Assembly (NCBI RefSeq): GCF_014699135.1
Contig: NZ_JACOFT010000002.1
Span: forward strand, 620,001-684,000
Reading direction: 5' to 3'
DNA from: Cognatundibacterium aquatile
GTDB lineage: Bacteria; Pseudomonadota; Gammaproteobacteria; Burkholderiales; Burkholderiaceae_D
DNA: 64,000 nucleotides
A program made the translations under genes and the position numbers. Shown here in pieces: positions 28,309-37,547 of this stretch. The notes beneath the pieces are model-generated. The model was given only the letters and a program-made list of their open reading frames with translations. It searched no databases and was not told the DNA's origin. Position 1 is the first letter of the stretch. Every line of letters starts with the position of its first letter.

Positions 28309-28742
28309 AATTTTCCTCCCTTGTCTTCAATTAAACGGGCACTCAATGAGCTCCGAGGCTGAGTATCTGTTGGAGAGGAGGATTCAAGCTGATCCAGGAA
28401 GTTTTTTAACTCCAGAACTTCACCTTTACTCACAGCTTGATTTCCAAAGAGGCTCATCACTAGCGCTGTCTTTGATCCGGCAAATGCACTATTCAATAGC
28501 CGCTCGAGCAAAGACACTTGGGTCGATTGTTGATTTTCGAGTGGGTAGTAAATATGACTCCTACCATCCCTCCTCCGCCCAAGCAAACCTTTTTGCTCCA
28601 TGATCTGCATGGTCTTGAGAGTAGTTGTGTAACCAACAGGGCGTATTTGGCAAAGTTCGTCATTTACCGCCTGGATTTTGCTTTCACCTAATCGCCACAA
28701 AATGGCAAGAATTTCTAGTTCAGCAGGGGTAGGAGGATTCAT
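28305..28742 (-). CDS. BlaI/MecI/CopY family transcriptional repressor
   Basis: A winged-helix repressor of about 145 residues. The N-terminus TPAELEILAILWRLGESKIQAV and the wing GYTTTLKTMQIMEQKGLLGRRRDGRSHIYYP are typical of BlaI/MecI. I chose ATG at 28742 (MNPPTPAELE); the frame extends 5 codons upstream to a TTG. It is the first gene of a two-gene unit with the M56 sensor and probably represses its own promoter through the dyads at 28766-28806. Confidence 0.92.
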   Translation of the reverse strand: MNPPTPAELEILAILWRLGESKIQAVNDELCQIRPVGYTTTLKTMQIMEQKGLLGRRRDGRSHIYYPLENQQSTQVSLLERLLNSAFAGSKTALVMSLFGNQAVSKGEVLELKNFLDQLESSSPTDTQPRSSLSARLIEDKGGKL

Positions 28743-28765
28743 ATAGCCACATTCCAAAAATATTA

Positions 28766-28785
28766 ATTACGAAATTTATCGTAAT
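28766..28785 (-). promoter_or_regulatory. Candidate BlaI-type operator 1
   Basis: Perfect dyad ATTACGA-N6-TCGTAAT located 24 bases upstream of the repressor start. Confidence 0.65.
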
Positions 28786-28789
28786 AATA

Positions 28790-28805
28790 TACGAAGTTTT
28801 TCGTA
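28790..28805 (-). promoter_or_regulatory. Candidate BlaI-type operator 2
   Basis: Perfect dyad TACGAA-GTTT-TTCGTA, separated by 4 bases from operator 1 and sharing its TTCGTA/TACGAA core. A TATATT/TATTAT -10-like sequence lies between and within the two dyads, which fits repression. Confidence 0.65.
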
Positions 28806-29059
28806 ATTTGATGATATCTCTACTTATCCGTTGTTTTAACTCCGTCCTGAGCGAAGTTGCACGCCACATACGATCTGATCGTCCAGATACAAAAATAAGA
28901 ATCATGGATCAGGCATAACTCCAATCAGGAAGCCCCAGGGATATCGACAAAAAATACACATACACTCAAGGTAACCGTAAAAGACAAGCAAAAATGTTTT
29001 TATCGCCAACAGAGGCTGTTATGCTGAAGGCATACTTTCCACCGACCATTTTGATCATC

Positions 29060-29368
29060 ATGTTAGAACTTCGTCCCAGCTGTGAACATTGCGATACCGA
29101 TTTACCGCCTGCCGCGAGCAATGCGCGGATTTGCAGTTTTGAATGTACTTTTTGTGCCGACTGTGCGGAGACGATATTGCATAACGTTTGCCCGAATTGT
29201 GGCGGTGGTTTCAGCCCGCGCCCTGTGCGTCCGGCACAGAACTGGAAAGGCGGCAATGATCTGACAAATTATCCGGCAAGCACCAGCAGAAAATACCGCC
29301 CTGCTGATCTTGCTGCGCATCAGGAGTTGCTGCAACGTTTGCAAGGACGCGCTGCGGATCAACGCTGA
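29060..29368 (+). CDS. DUF1272 domain zinc-ribbon-like protein
   Basis: A 102-residue protein beginning MLELRPSCEHCDTDLPPAAS. It has the DUF1272 cysteine pattern (CEHC, CSFECTFCADCAE, NVCPNCGG), likely binding zinc. Function unknown. The start is taken at 29060 because the family begins with MLELRP; the frame extends upstream. The C-terminal 30 residues are polar and not conserved in the core family. Confidence 0.88.
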   Translation: MLELRPSCEHCDTDLPPAASNARICSFECTFCADCAETILHNVCPNCGGGFSPRPVRPAQNWKGGNDLTNYPASTSRKYRPADLAAHQELLQRLQGRAADQR

Positions 29369-29447
29369 CACTCTTGCATTCAAATAAGCAAAACCAGAGT
29401 AATCTGAAAGCAGCCCTCCACCTTCCCCACCTTTTTTGACGGACGAT

Positions 29448-30365
29448 ATGTCGCAGAACAGCCTTAGCCCCCGCCACCTTCTGATGGCATTGATCGTGGT
29501 GTTTTTGTGGGGGATGAATTTCGTCGTCATCAAAATCGGGCTGCGCGGCATTCCGCCGTTTCTGATGGGGACCCTGCGTTTCATGCTGGTCGCGTTTCCG
29601 GCAATACTGTTTTTGCCGCGTCCAAAGGTATCGCTGAAACTGTTGGTGGCGTATGCGATGACGATCAGCCTCGGGCAATTCGCTTTTCTGTTTTCCGCCA
29701 TGGCGATAGGTATGCCAGCGGGTCTGGCATCACTGGTTTTGCAGGCGCAGGCTTTTTTTACGGTGGGTTTATCGGCGCTTGTTTTTGGCGACAAACTACG
29801 CCCCAGCAATCTGCTGGGCATGCTGATTGCCAGCACAGGGCTGGTCTTACTCGGCAGCGCCAGCATTGCCAGCTCGGCCAGTCAGGTCACCTTAGCGGGT
29901 TTTGCACTGACCATTTGCGCCGCCATTTCGTGGGCAAGCGGCAATGTGATCAGTAAGAAAATCGGCCCGACAGCCGTGCTGAGTCTGGTCTCATGGAGTG
30001 CGCTGGTGCCGGTGATTCCTTTTTTTCTGCTGTCGCTCTGGTTTGAAGGCAGTGAACAGATCAGCCACAGCCTGATGGATATGAGCCTGCCATCGGCGCT
30101 GACCATCGTTTATCTGGCGTTTGCCGCCACCCTGACCGGCTACACTTTATGGGGACGATTACTGGCTAGTTTGCCCACACACATGGTCGCGCCACTGACT
30201 TTGATGGTGCCGGTCATCGGCCTGACAGCCGCATGGGTATTACTCGGCGAGGCGCTCAGCGCGTTGCAGATTACCGGTGCGCTGATCGTGATGGGAGGTT
30301 TGCTGATCAATGTGTTCGGGCCGCGGTTACTGAACCACTTGCGGGACATTTTCCGCTCCCGCTGA
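29448..30365 (+). CDS. EamA/DMT family exporter
   Basis: A 305-residue drug/metabolite transporter with ten hydrophobic segments forming two EamA repeats. It contains VVFLWGMNFVVIKIGL and GFALTICAAISWASGNVISKK, similar to the EamA/YdeD group that exports cysteine-pathway metabolites. I chose ATG at 29448 (MSQNSLSPRH). It stands alone, converging on thrC. Confidence 0.88.
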   Translation: MSQNSLSPRHLLMALIVVFLWGMNFVVIKIGLRGIPPFLMGTLRFMLVAFPAILFLPRPKVSLKLLVAYAMTISLGQFAFLFSAMAIGMPAGLASLVLQAQAFFTVGLSALVFGDKLRPSNLLGMLIASTGLVLLGSASIASSASQVTLAGFALTICAAISWASGNVISKKIGPTAVLSLVSWSALVPVIPFFLLSLWFEGSEQISHSLMDMSLPSALTIVYLAFAATLTGYTLWGRLLASLPTHMVAPLTLMVPVIGLTAAWVLLGEALSALQITGALIVMGGLLINVFGPRLLNHLRDIFRSR

Positions 30366-30423
30366 CCAGATCTCAAATACAAACCAAAAAAACAAAATCG
30401 CAGTCGAAAAAAAATACACTCTC

Positions 30424-30468
30424 AATAAAAATGCGCCTTAGCAGGCAAAAACCTGTGGCAAGGCGCAT
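30424..30468 (-). terminator. Rho-independent terminator of thrC
   Basis: Stem ATGCGCCTT (minus, 30468-30460) with AAGGCGCAT (30439-30431), with an inner GCAGG/CCTGT arm, followed on the minus strand by TTTTATT. Confidence 0.85.
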
Positions 30469-30514
30469 CAATAAACAGGTAATCAGCAGAAGTTACAAAC
30501 CAATTAGAAACCAA

Positions 30515-31975
30515 TTACAAACCGGTATTGGCAGCGATAAACGCTTTCATTTTGTCGACATCGGCTGTCATCACTTCAAAGCGCTGCGGCAGCGCTTCAA
30601 TGTTTTCAAAACCGGCTGGACGTTCCGCATCGCGCCCCAGCGCTTCACGGATGGTTTCATTGAATTTCGCTGGCAAGGCAGTTTCCAGCACGATCATAGG
30701 CACGCCTTTTTCTATATGCTCCAGCGCGACCTTGATACCATCGGCGGTATGCGTATCGATCGTAATGCCATAGTTTTTTTCAACCTGACGTATGGTATTC
30801 AAGCGATCTGCATGTACCGATTTGCCTGATTGAAAACCGAAGCGGGCCACCTTTTTGAATTCGTCACCGTCGCTACCAGGCTGGCCGGACAAATCAAAAC
30901 CGCCTGCCGTTTCTACTTTGCCAAACAAGGCTTTTACCCGGTCTGCATCGCCATCAAGCAAATCGTAAATGAAACGTTCAAAGTTTGAGGCTTTGGAAAT
31001 GTCCATCGACGGGCTGGTGGTATGCCAGGTTTCAGCCGATTTACGTACGCGATACACGCCGGTGCGGAAAAACTCATCAAGCACATCATTTTCATTGGTT
31101 GCCACGACCAGCTTATCAATAGGCAAACCCATCATGCGTGCGATGTGTCCGGCACAGATATTGCCGAAATTACCCGAAGGCACAGTGAACGACACCTTTT
31201 GCGTATTGCTGGTCGTCGCACTCAGGTAGCCACGGAAGTAGTACACCACTTGCGCGACCACACGTGCCCAGTTAATCGAATTGACTGTGCCGATTTTCTG
31301 GCGTTCTTTATACGCCAGATCATTGGAAACTGCCTTCACCATATCCTGACAATCATCAAACACGCCTTCGACCGCGATATTAAAAATATTCGGGTCTTGC
31401 AGGCTGAACATTTGTGCGGTCTGGAACGCGCTCATTTTTTTATGCGGCGACAGCATGAAAACGCGTATGCCTTTTTTGCCACGCATTGCATATTCAGCTG
31501 CGCTGCCGGTATCGCCGGAAGTGGCACCAAAAATATTCAGCTCTGCCTGTTTTTTTGCCAGCGCATATTCAAACAGATTGCCGAGCAATTGCATCGCCAT
31601 ATCTTTAAACGCCAGCGTCGGGCCATTCGACAAGGCTTGCAGGATCAGCTTGCGGCCATCTTTATCTTCGAGCACGCGCAAGGGTGTGATCTGCGCTGCG
31701 TCTTCACCCTGACGCGCATTGCGATAGACATCGGCGGTATACGTTTTTTCAACAATCGCTTTCAGGTCGTCTGCCGGAATATCTGTCGCAAATTTTTTCA
31801 ACACTTCAAACGCCAGACCGGCGTATGACAAACCGCGCCAGGCATCCAGTTCAGCACCGCTGACCTGTGGATAGCTGGTGGGCAAATACAATCCGCCATC
31901 CGGCGCCAGACCACCTAAGAGAATTTCTGAGAAATTTTGTGCGGCGGCATGTCCGCGGGTTGAAGCGTATTGCAT
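30515..31975 (-). CDS. thrC: Threonine synthase
   Basis: ThrC converts O-phosphohomoserine to threonine with PLP. The 486-residue protein starts at the family-typical MQYASTRG (ATG 31975; an upstream in-frame start at 32017 adds 14 unsupported residues). The PLP lysine lies in GPTLAFKDMAMQ, and the ATSGDTGSAA and VPSGNFGNICAG phosphate-binding loops are present. In many betaproteobacteria hom lies just upstream, but here the upstream gene is fdhD. Confidence 0.96.
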   Translation of the reverse strand: MQYASTRGHAAAQNFSEILLGGLAPDGGLYLPTSYPQVSGAELDAWRGLSYAGLAFEVLKKFATDIPADDLKAIVEKTYTADVYRNARQGEDAAQITPLRVLEDKDGRKLILQALSNGPTLAFKDMAMQLLGNLFEYALAKKQAELNIFGATSGDTGSAAEYAMRGKKGIRVFMLSPHKKMSAFQTAQMFSLQDPNIFNIAVEGVFDDCQDMVKAVSNDLAYKERQKIGTVNSINWARVVAQVVYYFRGYLSATTSNTQKVSFTVPSGNFGNICAGHIARMMGLPIDKLVVATNENDVLDEFFRTGVYRVRKSAETWHTTSPSMDISKASNFERFIYDLLDGDADRVKALFGKVETAGGFDLSGQPGSDGDEFKKVARFGFQSGKSVHADRLNTIRQVEKNYGITIDTHTADGIKVALEHIEKGVPMIVLETALPAKFNETIREALGRDAERPAGFENIEALPQRFEVMTADVDKMKAFIAANTGL

Positions 31976-32159
31976 AAGATGGCTGAAGTATATTAAGAGG
32001 TTAGATGAATTTTCCATCTATTATATCGCCCTTACCCCCTCAAAACCCAGGCAAAACGAATGAAAGTAAGTCTGGCGTTGTTACGGTGCGGCAGTCAGCA
32101 ACACGAATCAGACGATGAGCTGTCGTAACAGCTAAGCACAGTTTTACAATGCAACAGCC

Positions 32160-33047
32160 TCATGCACTTCCAGCTTGCAGGCGTTGCGGATGAGTGTACA
32201 CAACAAAGCCATGTTCGCGGACAAAACCGATCAGACAGATACCGGCTGATTCCGCCATGCTGATGGCTAAGCTGGTCGGGGCAGAAATCGTCGCCAGTAT
32301 GCTGATGCCCGCACGCGCCGATTTCTGCAGCAACTCGTAACTGGCACGGCTGCTCATGATCGCGAAACCGGCTGCCAATGCGTTTCCCGCGACAGAATCA
32401 CGAATATCGGTAACATCACTGCGCTCACAACGCAATGCCCCAATCAGTTTATCCAGCGCATTGTGACGGCCGACATCTTCCCGCACGCAAAGGATGTTGC
32501 CGTCCAGATCAGCCCATGCGGCCGCATGCATAGAGCCTGTAGCCGCATTGAGCACCTGCTTGCTGCTGAGTTGCCCAAACGCTTTGGCCAGTGCTGCTTT
32601 ACTCACACGATGGTCAGCATTCAGACGCGGCGTGGCAAGATCCAATGACTGCAAACTTTCAAGACCGCACAAGCCACAACCGGTTTTACCCGACAGGCTA
32701 CGACGTTTATTTTTGAGTCTAACAAAACATTCAGAGGCGATCTGTATCTGCAGTTCAATGCCGAGTATCGCGGTATTGCTGACCACCACAATATCGTAAA
32801 TCTGCGAAGGCTGATCGACGATACGCTCTGCCAGACTGAAGCCGATTGCAAAATCCTCCAGATCCAGCGGCGTCGCCATCATTACCGCATGTGAAATGCC
32901 ATTAAAGACCAGCGCAACCGGCACTTCCTCAGCAATACTGTCGCTGGTTTGCAAGAACCATCCATCGGCAAACTTATGTTGATCCACAGTCATTTCACGA
33001 CTGCCGCGCGCAAATATATCCGGCGAATTCAGCGTTTCTGTTGCCAT
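32160..33047 (-). CDS. fdhD: Formate dehydrogenase accessory sulfurtransferase FdhD
   Basis: FdhD passes sulfur from a cysteine desulfurase to the Mo cofactor of formate dehydrogenase-type enzymes. The protein has the CGLCG motif with the two functional cysteines and the C-terminal SRASYELLQKSARAGISILATISAPTSLA segment. The start is uncertain: ATG 33047 follows AGGAAAA, while ATG 33062 gives five more residues, and the two codons sit in a direct repeat ATGGCAACAG. It overlaps the preceding 97-residue gene and serves the FdhF-like enzyme upstream in the operon. Confidence 0.94.
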   Translation of the reverse strand: MATETLNSPDIFARGSREMTVDQHKFADGWFLQTSDSIAEEVPVALVFNGISHAVMMATPLDLEDFAIGFSLAERIVDQPSQIYDIVVVSNTAILGIELQIQIASECFVRLKNKRRSLSGKTGCGLCGLESLQSLDLATPRLNADHRVSKAALAKAFGQLSSKQVLNAATGSMHAAAWADLDGNILCVREDVGRHNALDKLIGALRCERSDVTDIRDSVAGNALAAGFAIMSSRASYELLQKSARAGISILATISAPTSLAISMAESAGICLIGFVREHGFVVYTHPQRLQAGSA

Positions 33048-33322
33048 TTTTCCTGTTGCCATTGATCACGACCTTTTTGTGTCAGGCTCAACAAGGTTCT
33101 GTCGCCATCCAGATGTAGCTGCACCCAACCGGGACCGGGGTTGCCAGCGATAATGTCCTCCCCCAGATAAGCGACGCAACGCAGCAAGCTGCTCAGGCGC
33201 ACGTGCAAACGCTTGGTAAGACGCAGGACGGGAACGGGGGCGCTGCTCAATGCCAATTCATCCAGTAAAACATCAGCCAAGGTTGACGATGCCGGATTCA
33301 TCAATACCGCTTCATTATTCAT
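33029..33322 (-). CDS. Small protein between fdhF-like gene and fdhD (winged-helix-like)
   Basis: A 97-residue protein starting MNNEAVLMNPASSTLADVLL. The segment VPVLRLTKRLHVRLSSLLRCVAYLG followed by a beta-hairpin-like LHLDGDRTLLSLTQKGRDQWQ resembles a small winged helix domain. I cannot place it in a named family. It overlaps the stop of the upstream molybdoenzyme gene (ATGAATAA) and the start of fdhD, so all three are translationally coupled. It may help enzyme maturation or regulate the operon. Confidence 0.75.
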   Translation of the reverse strand: MNNEAVLMNPASSTLADVLLDELALSSAPVPVLRLTKRLHVRLSSLLRCVAYLGEDIIAGNPGPGWVQLHLDGDRTLLSLTQKGRDQWQQEKWQQKR

Positions 33323-35621
33323 GACCAGCCTGATGTGGATGCAAGATCACAGGTATCGATTTCGACGTCGGCGTGCGGGCGTAATCTGCAAAACTCGAAA
33401 GTGGAACAAGCCCGTTCGTTTCAGGGAAATAAGCCGCCAGACAACCGCGCGGGATATTGTATTCAACCAGCATAAACCGCTTTACCTGACGCCGGATGCC
33501 ATCGTCAGACAGGCTTTCGATATCCACCCAGTCACCCGCCTGCATGCCGATGGCAGCAATATCTTCCGCATGAATAAATAAAACACGACGCTCGCCGAAC
33601 ACGCCGCGATAGCGATCATTCAAACCATAAATGGTCGTGTTGTACTGATCGTGAGAGCGCATCGTTGCGAGGTTAAATACCGGCGAATCACGCTGTTCAC
33701 GCGCCTGATGAATTGGCAGATCAGTCGGTACCGGATGCGCATAGAAATTGGCTTTCGCCGATGTGGTCAGCCATTCCCGCTCGCCGGCAGAATTACGCAA
33801 ATGAAAGCCGCCCGGCACTTTGACGCGCGTATTAAAGTCGGCAAACTCATCAAATACCAGCGCGATTTTGTCGCGGATGCGGTCGTAATCGGCCACCAGC
33901 CCCATCCAATCGGTGTTACTTTTTTCACCTAAAGTTGCCATCGCCAGCCGCGCCACGATCATGGGTTCCGATAGTAAATCAGCCGATGCCGGTGGATTGA
34001 TGCCTGAAGATAAATGCACCATGCTCATCGAATCTTCCACCGTCACCGCTTGCGGCCCGCTGGCCTGAATGTCAATTTCAGTGCGCCCGAGACAAGGCAA
34101 AATCAATGCCTCGCGACCACAAACCAGATGACTGCGATTGAGCTTGGTTGTGACATGCACGGTCAGCGCGCAGTTTTGCAAAGCGCGATGGGTCAATGGT
34201 GTATCCGGCGTCGCCGTGGCAAAGTTACCGCCCATGGCAAAGAACACTTTATCCGGATTGTCGAGCATCGCCTGAATTGCGCTGACAGTGTCGTAACCAT
34301 CTTCCAGCGGCGGAGCGAAATCAAACGCTTTACCAAGACGTTCAAGAAAAGCCCGCTTCGGTCTTTCATTGATGCCCATCGTGCGATCACCCTGCACATT
34401 GCTGTGCCCCCGTACAGGACATGGGCCGGCACCCGGCCTGCCGATATTGCCGCGCAACAGCAGCAGATTCAATATCATCTGTATCGTCGCCACCGAATGC
34501 TTATGCTGCGTGATTCCCATTCCCCAGCACGCGATCACCTTGCCTGCCGCCATGTAACTGTCAGCAGCACGTTGTATCTGCGCGCGATCCAGCCCGGATT
34601 CGTTAATGATTACATCCCAGGACTCGGCCAGCACATCCGCCGCAAAAACTTCAAAATTCGCCGTATGCTCTGCAATAAATGCAACATCGATCACACGCGG
34701 TTGAGCATTGGCCTGCGCGACGATATCAGCCTCCAGCACACACTTAATCATGCCTTTAACGGCGGCGAGATCGCCACCAATGTTGAGCTGAAAATAATCC
34801 GAGGAAATTGCCGTCACTTTGCCGCCCAGCATCTCAGACATATCTTGCGGATTCTGAAATTTTTCCAGACCACGTTCACGCAAAGGATTGAATGACATGA
34901 TCGCGGCACCACGCTTTGCTGCTGCGCGTAACTCACCAAGCATACGCGGATGATTCGTACCTGGATTCTGTCCAAAAATCAGAATGGCATCCGCTTTCTG
35001 AAAATCAGCTAACAACACCGTACCCTTGCCAGTTCCGATGGCCTCACGCATCGCATATCCGGAGGGTTCGTGACACATGTTTGAACAATCAGGAAAATTA
35101 TTTGTACCGAATTCACGCACAAACAGCTGATACAAAAATGCGGCTTCATTACTGGTACGACCAGAGGTATAAAAAATGGCATCGTCTGGCGTCGGCAGAG
35201 CACGCAAATGCATGGCAATTAATTCAAACGCGGTATCCCACGACACCGGCAGATACTTATCGCTAACCCTGTCATAAGCCAGTGGATGTGTCAGGCGCCC
35301 CTGCGCTTCCAGCCAGTGATCCGTTTTTTCAGCAAGCTGGGTCACGGTGTAGTCAGCAAACAAATCCGGTGTGGCTCGTCGCGCGGTTGACTCCGCAGCA
35401 ACCGCCTTAGCGCCGTTTTCACAAAATTCAAAGGTTGATGTGTGATCAGCATCCGGCCAGGCGCAGCCGGGACAATCAAATCCATCAGGCTGATTCGCGG
35501 ATAACAGCGTGCGTGCGCCCTTGGCAGGATTTCCTTGCTCAAGAATTTGTTGCGCCACGCTTTTCAGAGCGCCCCAGCCACCGGCAGGCTGGGTATAGAC
35601 TTGTATGACCTTTTTATCCAT
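33315..35621 (-). CDS. FdhF/YdeP family molybdopterin oxidoreductase (formate dehydrogenase alpha-like)
   Basis: A 768-residue molybdopterin enzyme of the FdhF/YdeP group. Features are an N-terminal GFDCPGCAWPD segment, molybdopterin domains with YTSGRTSNEAAFLYQLFVREFGTNNFPDCSNMCHEPSG (with a Cys in the Mo-ligand region), GQNPGTNHPRML, RGNIGRPGAGPCPVRGHSNVQGDRTMG, and a C-terminal dinucleotide-binding domain. It has no twin-arginine leader, so it is cytoplasmic. It may oxidise formate, which would fit the neighbouring OFA transporter and FdhD, but YdeP-type members have unclear substrates. Confidence 0.9.
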   Translation of the reverse strand: MDKKVIQVYTQPAGGWGALKSVAQQILEQGNPAKGARTLLSANQPDGFDCPGCAWPDADHTSTFEFCENGAKAVAAESTARRATPDLFADYTVTQLAEKTDHWLEAQGRLTHPLAYDRVSDKYLPVSWDTAFELIAMHLRALPTPDDAIFYTSGRTSNEAAFLYQLFVREFGTNNFPDCSNMCHEPSGYAMREAIGTGKGTVLLADFQKADAILIFGQNPGTNHPRMLGELRAAAKRGAAIMSFNPLRERGLEKFQNPQDMSEMLGGKVTAISSDYFQLNIGGDLAAVKGMIKCVLEADIVAQANAQPRVIDVAFIAEHTANFEVFAADVLAESWDVIINESGLDRAQIQRAADSYMAAGKVIACWGMGITQHKHSVATIQMILNLLLLRGNIGRPGAGPCPVRGHSNVQGDRTMGINERPKRAFLERLGKAFDFAPPLEDGYDTVSAIQAMLDNPDKVFFAMGGNFATATPDTPLTHRALQNCALTVHVTTKLNRSHLVCGREALILPCLGRTEIDIQASGPQAVTVEDSMSMVHLSSGINPPASADLLSEPMIVARLAMATLGEKSNTDWMGLVADYDRIRDKIALVFDEFADFNTRVKVPGGFHLRNSAGEREWLTTSAKANFYAHPVPTDLPIHQAREQRDSPVFNLATMRSHDQYNTTIYGLNDRYRGVFGERRVLFIHAEDIAAIGMQAGDWVDIESLSDDGIRRQVKRFMLVEYNIPRGCLAAYFPETNGLVPLSSFADYARTPTSKSIPVILHPHQAGHE

Positions 35622-35642
35622 CAGAACCTCTGTGACTATCCG

Positions 35643-37286
35643 TTACTTAAACAGCACAATGGCTTTCTGAAAGGTGATCCAGATTCCTGCCAACATAGGA
35701 ATGCCGACCGCCGCCCATCCGGCAATCAGCAAGACAGGATGGCTGGATACGCTGGCAACCGGAGCAACGCCGTTGTCAGTAACGGTAACGCTGCGATCAT
35801 GTGCGAGCTTACGTTCCAATGCCAGCTCTTCATCGCTCATGAAATTCTCCGGCTCCACGGGGTTTATCATTGAATTGCAGACAAAACCAAGCACCAACAA
35901 TCCGGCGAGGATATACATCGTGACGTCGTAAGCATGTGCTTTTGGCACGCCCTGCGCGATCTGGTATTCGCGGATATACGTAATCAGCAAAGGCCCCAGC
36001 ACACCAGCCGTTGCCCATGCAGTCAGCAAGCGGCCATGAATTGCCCCCACCATTTGCGAGCCAAACATATCTGCCAGATATGCAGGTACCGTGGCAAATC
36101 CGCCGCCGTACATCGATAAAATTATGCAGAACGCCAGCACGAACAGCGCCATGCTGCCAGCCTTACCTGCACTGGGGATGGACGCATACAAAACGAACCC
36201 GAGAACAAAGAAAATGAAATAAGTTGCCTTGCGCCCCAGGTAATCGGAACACGAAGCCCAGAAAAACCGCCCACCGATATTGAATAAAGACAGCAAACCG
36301 GTAAAGCCTGCCGCAATGGTTGCGATCTGCGTTTTTTGTGCCGCGGTCAGATCATTGAAAGCAACGTCAACGCCAATCAACTTACCGCCAAACACCTCCT
36401 GCAATAATGGCGATGCCATACCCAGAATGCCAATCCCCGCAGAAACATTGAGGCACAGCACACTCCATATCAGCCAGAATTGTGGCGTCTTCCACGCTTT
36501 TTCCAGATGAACATGGCGACTGGTAATCATGACATTGCTGATCTGGGTCGCCGCTGGCGCCCAGCCTGCAGGTGCCCAACCGGAAGCTGGTACGCGATAA
36601 GCAAAAGCACCGGCAAGCATAAAGACAAAGTAAATCGCCGCCATCGTCAGGAAGGTTTCCCATACACCGACGGACACCGGCGTCGCATAGAAACGCATCA
36701 GCCAGTCGGCCAGCGGAGCCCCCACCATCGCGCCGCCACCAAAACCCATAATCGCCATGCCCGTTGCCATACCGCGACGATCAGGAAACCATTTAATCAA
36801 AGTAGAGACCGGCGAAATGTAGCCAAGACCCAGCCCGATACCGCCGATCACACCGGCACCCAGCCACATCAGCCACATTTGATGGATATAAATACCAAAA
36901 GCAGAAATGACCAGCCCACCACACCAGCAGAGCGCAGACACAATGCCTGCCTTGCGTGGCCCGGCATGCTCGAGCCACTTACCGAATAAAGCGGCCGAAC
37001 TGCCGAGAAACACAAAAAACAAGGTGTACATCCACGCCAGAGTAGAAATACGCCAGTCGCAATCGCTGGCGAACAACTCAGCCAGCAAACTCATATCCTG
37101 TGGGCAGGCGACCGGATTCTTAATCCCGATAGCACGCGACAAAGGCAACCAGAACACCGAAAAGCCATACGCCATACCTATGCACAAATGTATCGCTAGT
37201 GCGGCCGGCGGCACCAACCAGCGGTTAAAACCCTCGCCTGCGATCGTGCGCTCTTTAGCAAACCACCCCGGTTGCGTTTGCGACAT
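35643..37286 (-). CDS. OFA family (oxalate/formate antiporter-like) MFS transporter with C-terminal extension
   Basis: A 547-residue MFS protein with 12 membrane segments of the OFA group (AIHLCIGMAYGFSVFWLPL, GGIGLGLGYISPVSTLIKWFPDRRGMATGMAIMGFG). After the 12th helix comes a polar linker (about 490-515) and one more helix, HPVLLIAGWAAVGIPMLAGI, ending WITFQKAIVLFK. This last part resembles the separately encoded 'MFS transporter small subunit' often found next to such transporters, so the two seem fused here. It is the first gene of the operon with the molybdoenzyme and FdhD. Ribosome site AGGAGTG precedes the ATG. Confidence 0.9.
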   Translation of the reverse strand: MSQTQPGWFAKERTIAGEGFNRWLVPPAALAIHLCIGMAYGFSVFWLPLSRAIGIKNPVACPQDMSLLAELFASDCDWRISTLAWMYTLFFVFLGSSAALFGKWLEHAGPRKAGIVSALCWCGGLVISAFGIYIHQMWLMWLGAGVIGGIGLGLGYISPVSTLIKWFPDRRGMATGMAIMGFGGGAMVGAPLADWLMRFYATPVSVGVWETFLTMAAIYFVFMLAGAFAYRVPASGWAPAGWAPAATQISNVMITSRHVHLEKAWKTPQFWLIWSVLCLNVSAGIGILGMASPLLQEVFGGKLIGVDVAFNDLTAAQKTQIATIAAGFTGLLSLFNIGGRFFWASCSDYLGRKATYFIFFVLGFVLYASIPSAGKAGSMALFVLAFCIILSMYGGGFATVPAYLADMFGSQMVGAIHGRLLTAWATAGVLGPLLITYIREYQIAQGVPKAHAYDVTMYILAGLLVLGFVCNSMINPVEPENFMSDEELALERKLAHDRSVTVTDNGVAPVASVSSHPVLLIAGWAAVGIPMLAGIWITFQKAIVLFK

Positions 37287-37349
37287 ACAACACTCCTGTT
37301 TAAAAATGCTTTTTCAACAATATGGCCTGAGCTTATCAAAGTAAGCGCT

Positions 37350-37363
37350 TTGATCCAGATCAA
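37350..37363 (-). promoter_or_regulatory. FNR/Anr-type box upstream of the transporter-molybdoenzyme operon
   Basis: Perfect TTGAT-N4-ATCAA, centred about 70 bases upstream of the transporter ATG. A CATATT sequence on the minus strand about 33 bases after its centre could be the -10. This suggests induction by an FNR/CRP family activator under low oxygen. Confidence 0.6.
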
Positions 37364-37547
37364 TATTGCATTTTGTTACTAAAATTTAATTTTTTGACCA
37401 CCTGCGCTACCGCTCTGATTAGGAAAATTTCTGATCAGGCAATTTACAAAGCGCCCGTTATCAATGTCCGCAAACCAGCGGTAAATCGGCAGTGCAACGC
37501 GGCGCTCTTGCTGTAACACTCTCAACAATAGCTGGCAAGGTGCTGCA

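Noticed and set aside
32018..32159. Inverted words TGTTACG and CGTAACA near the fdhD end as a terminator
   Set aside because: The loop is too long and no T-tract follows on either strand.
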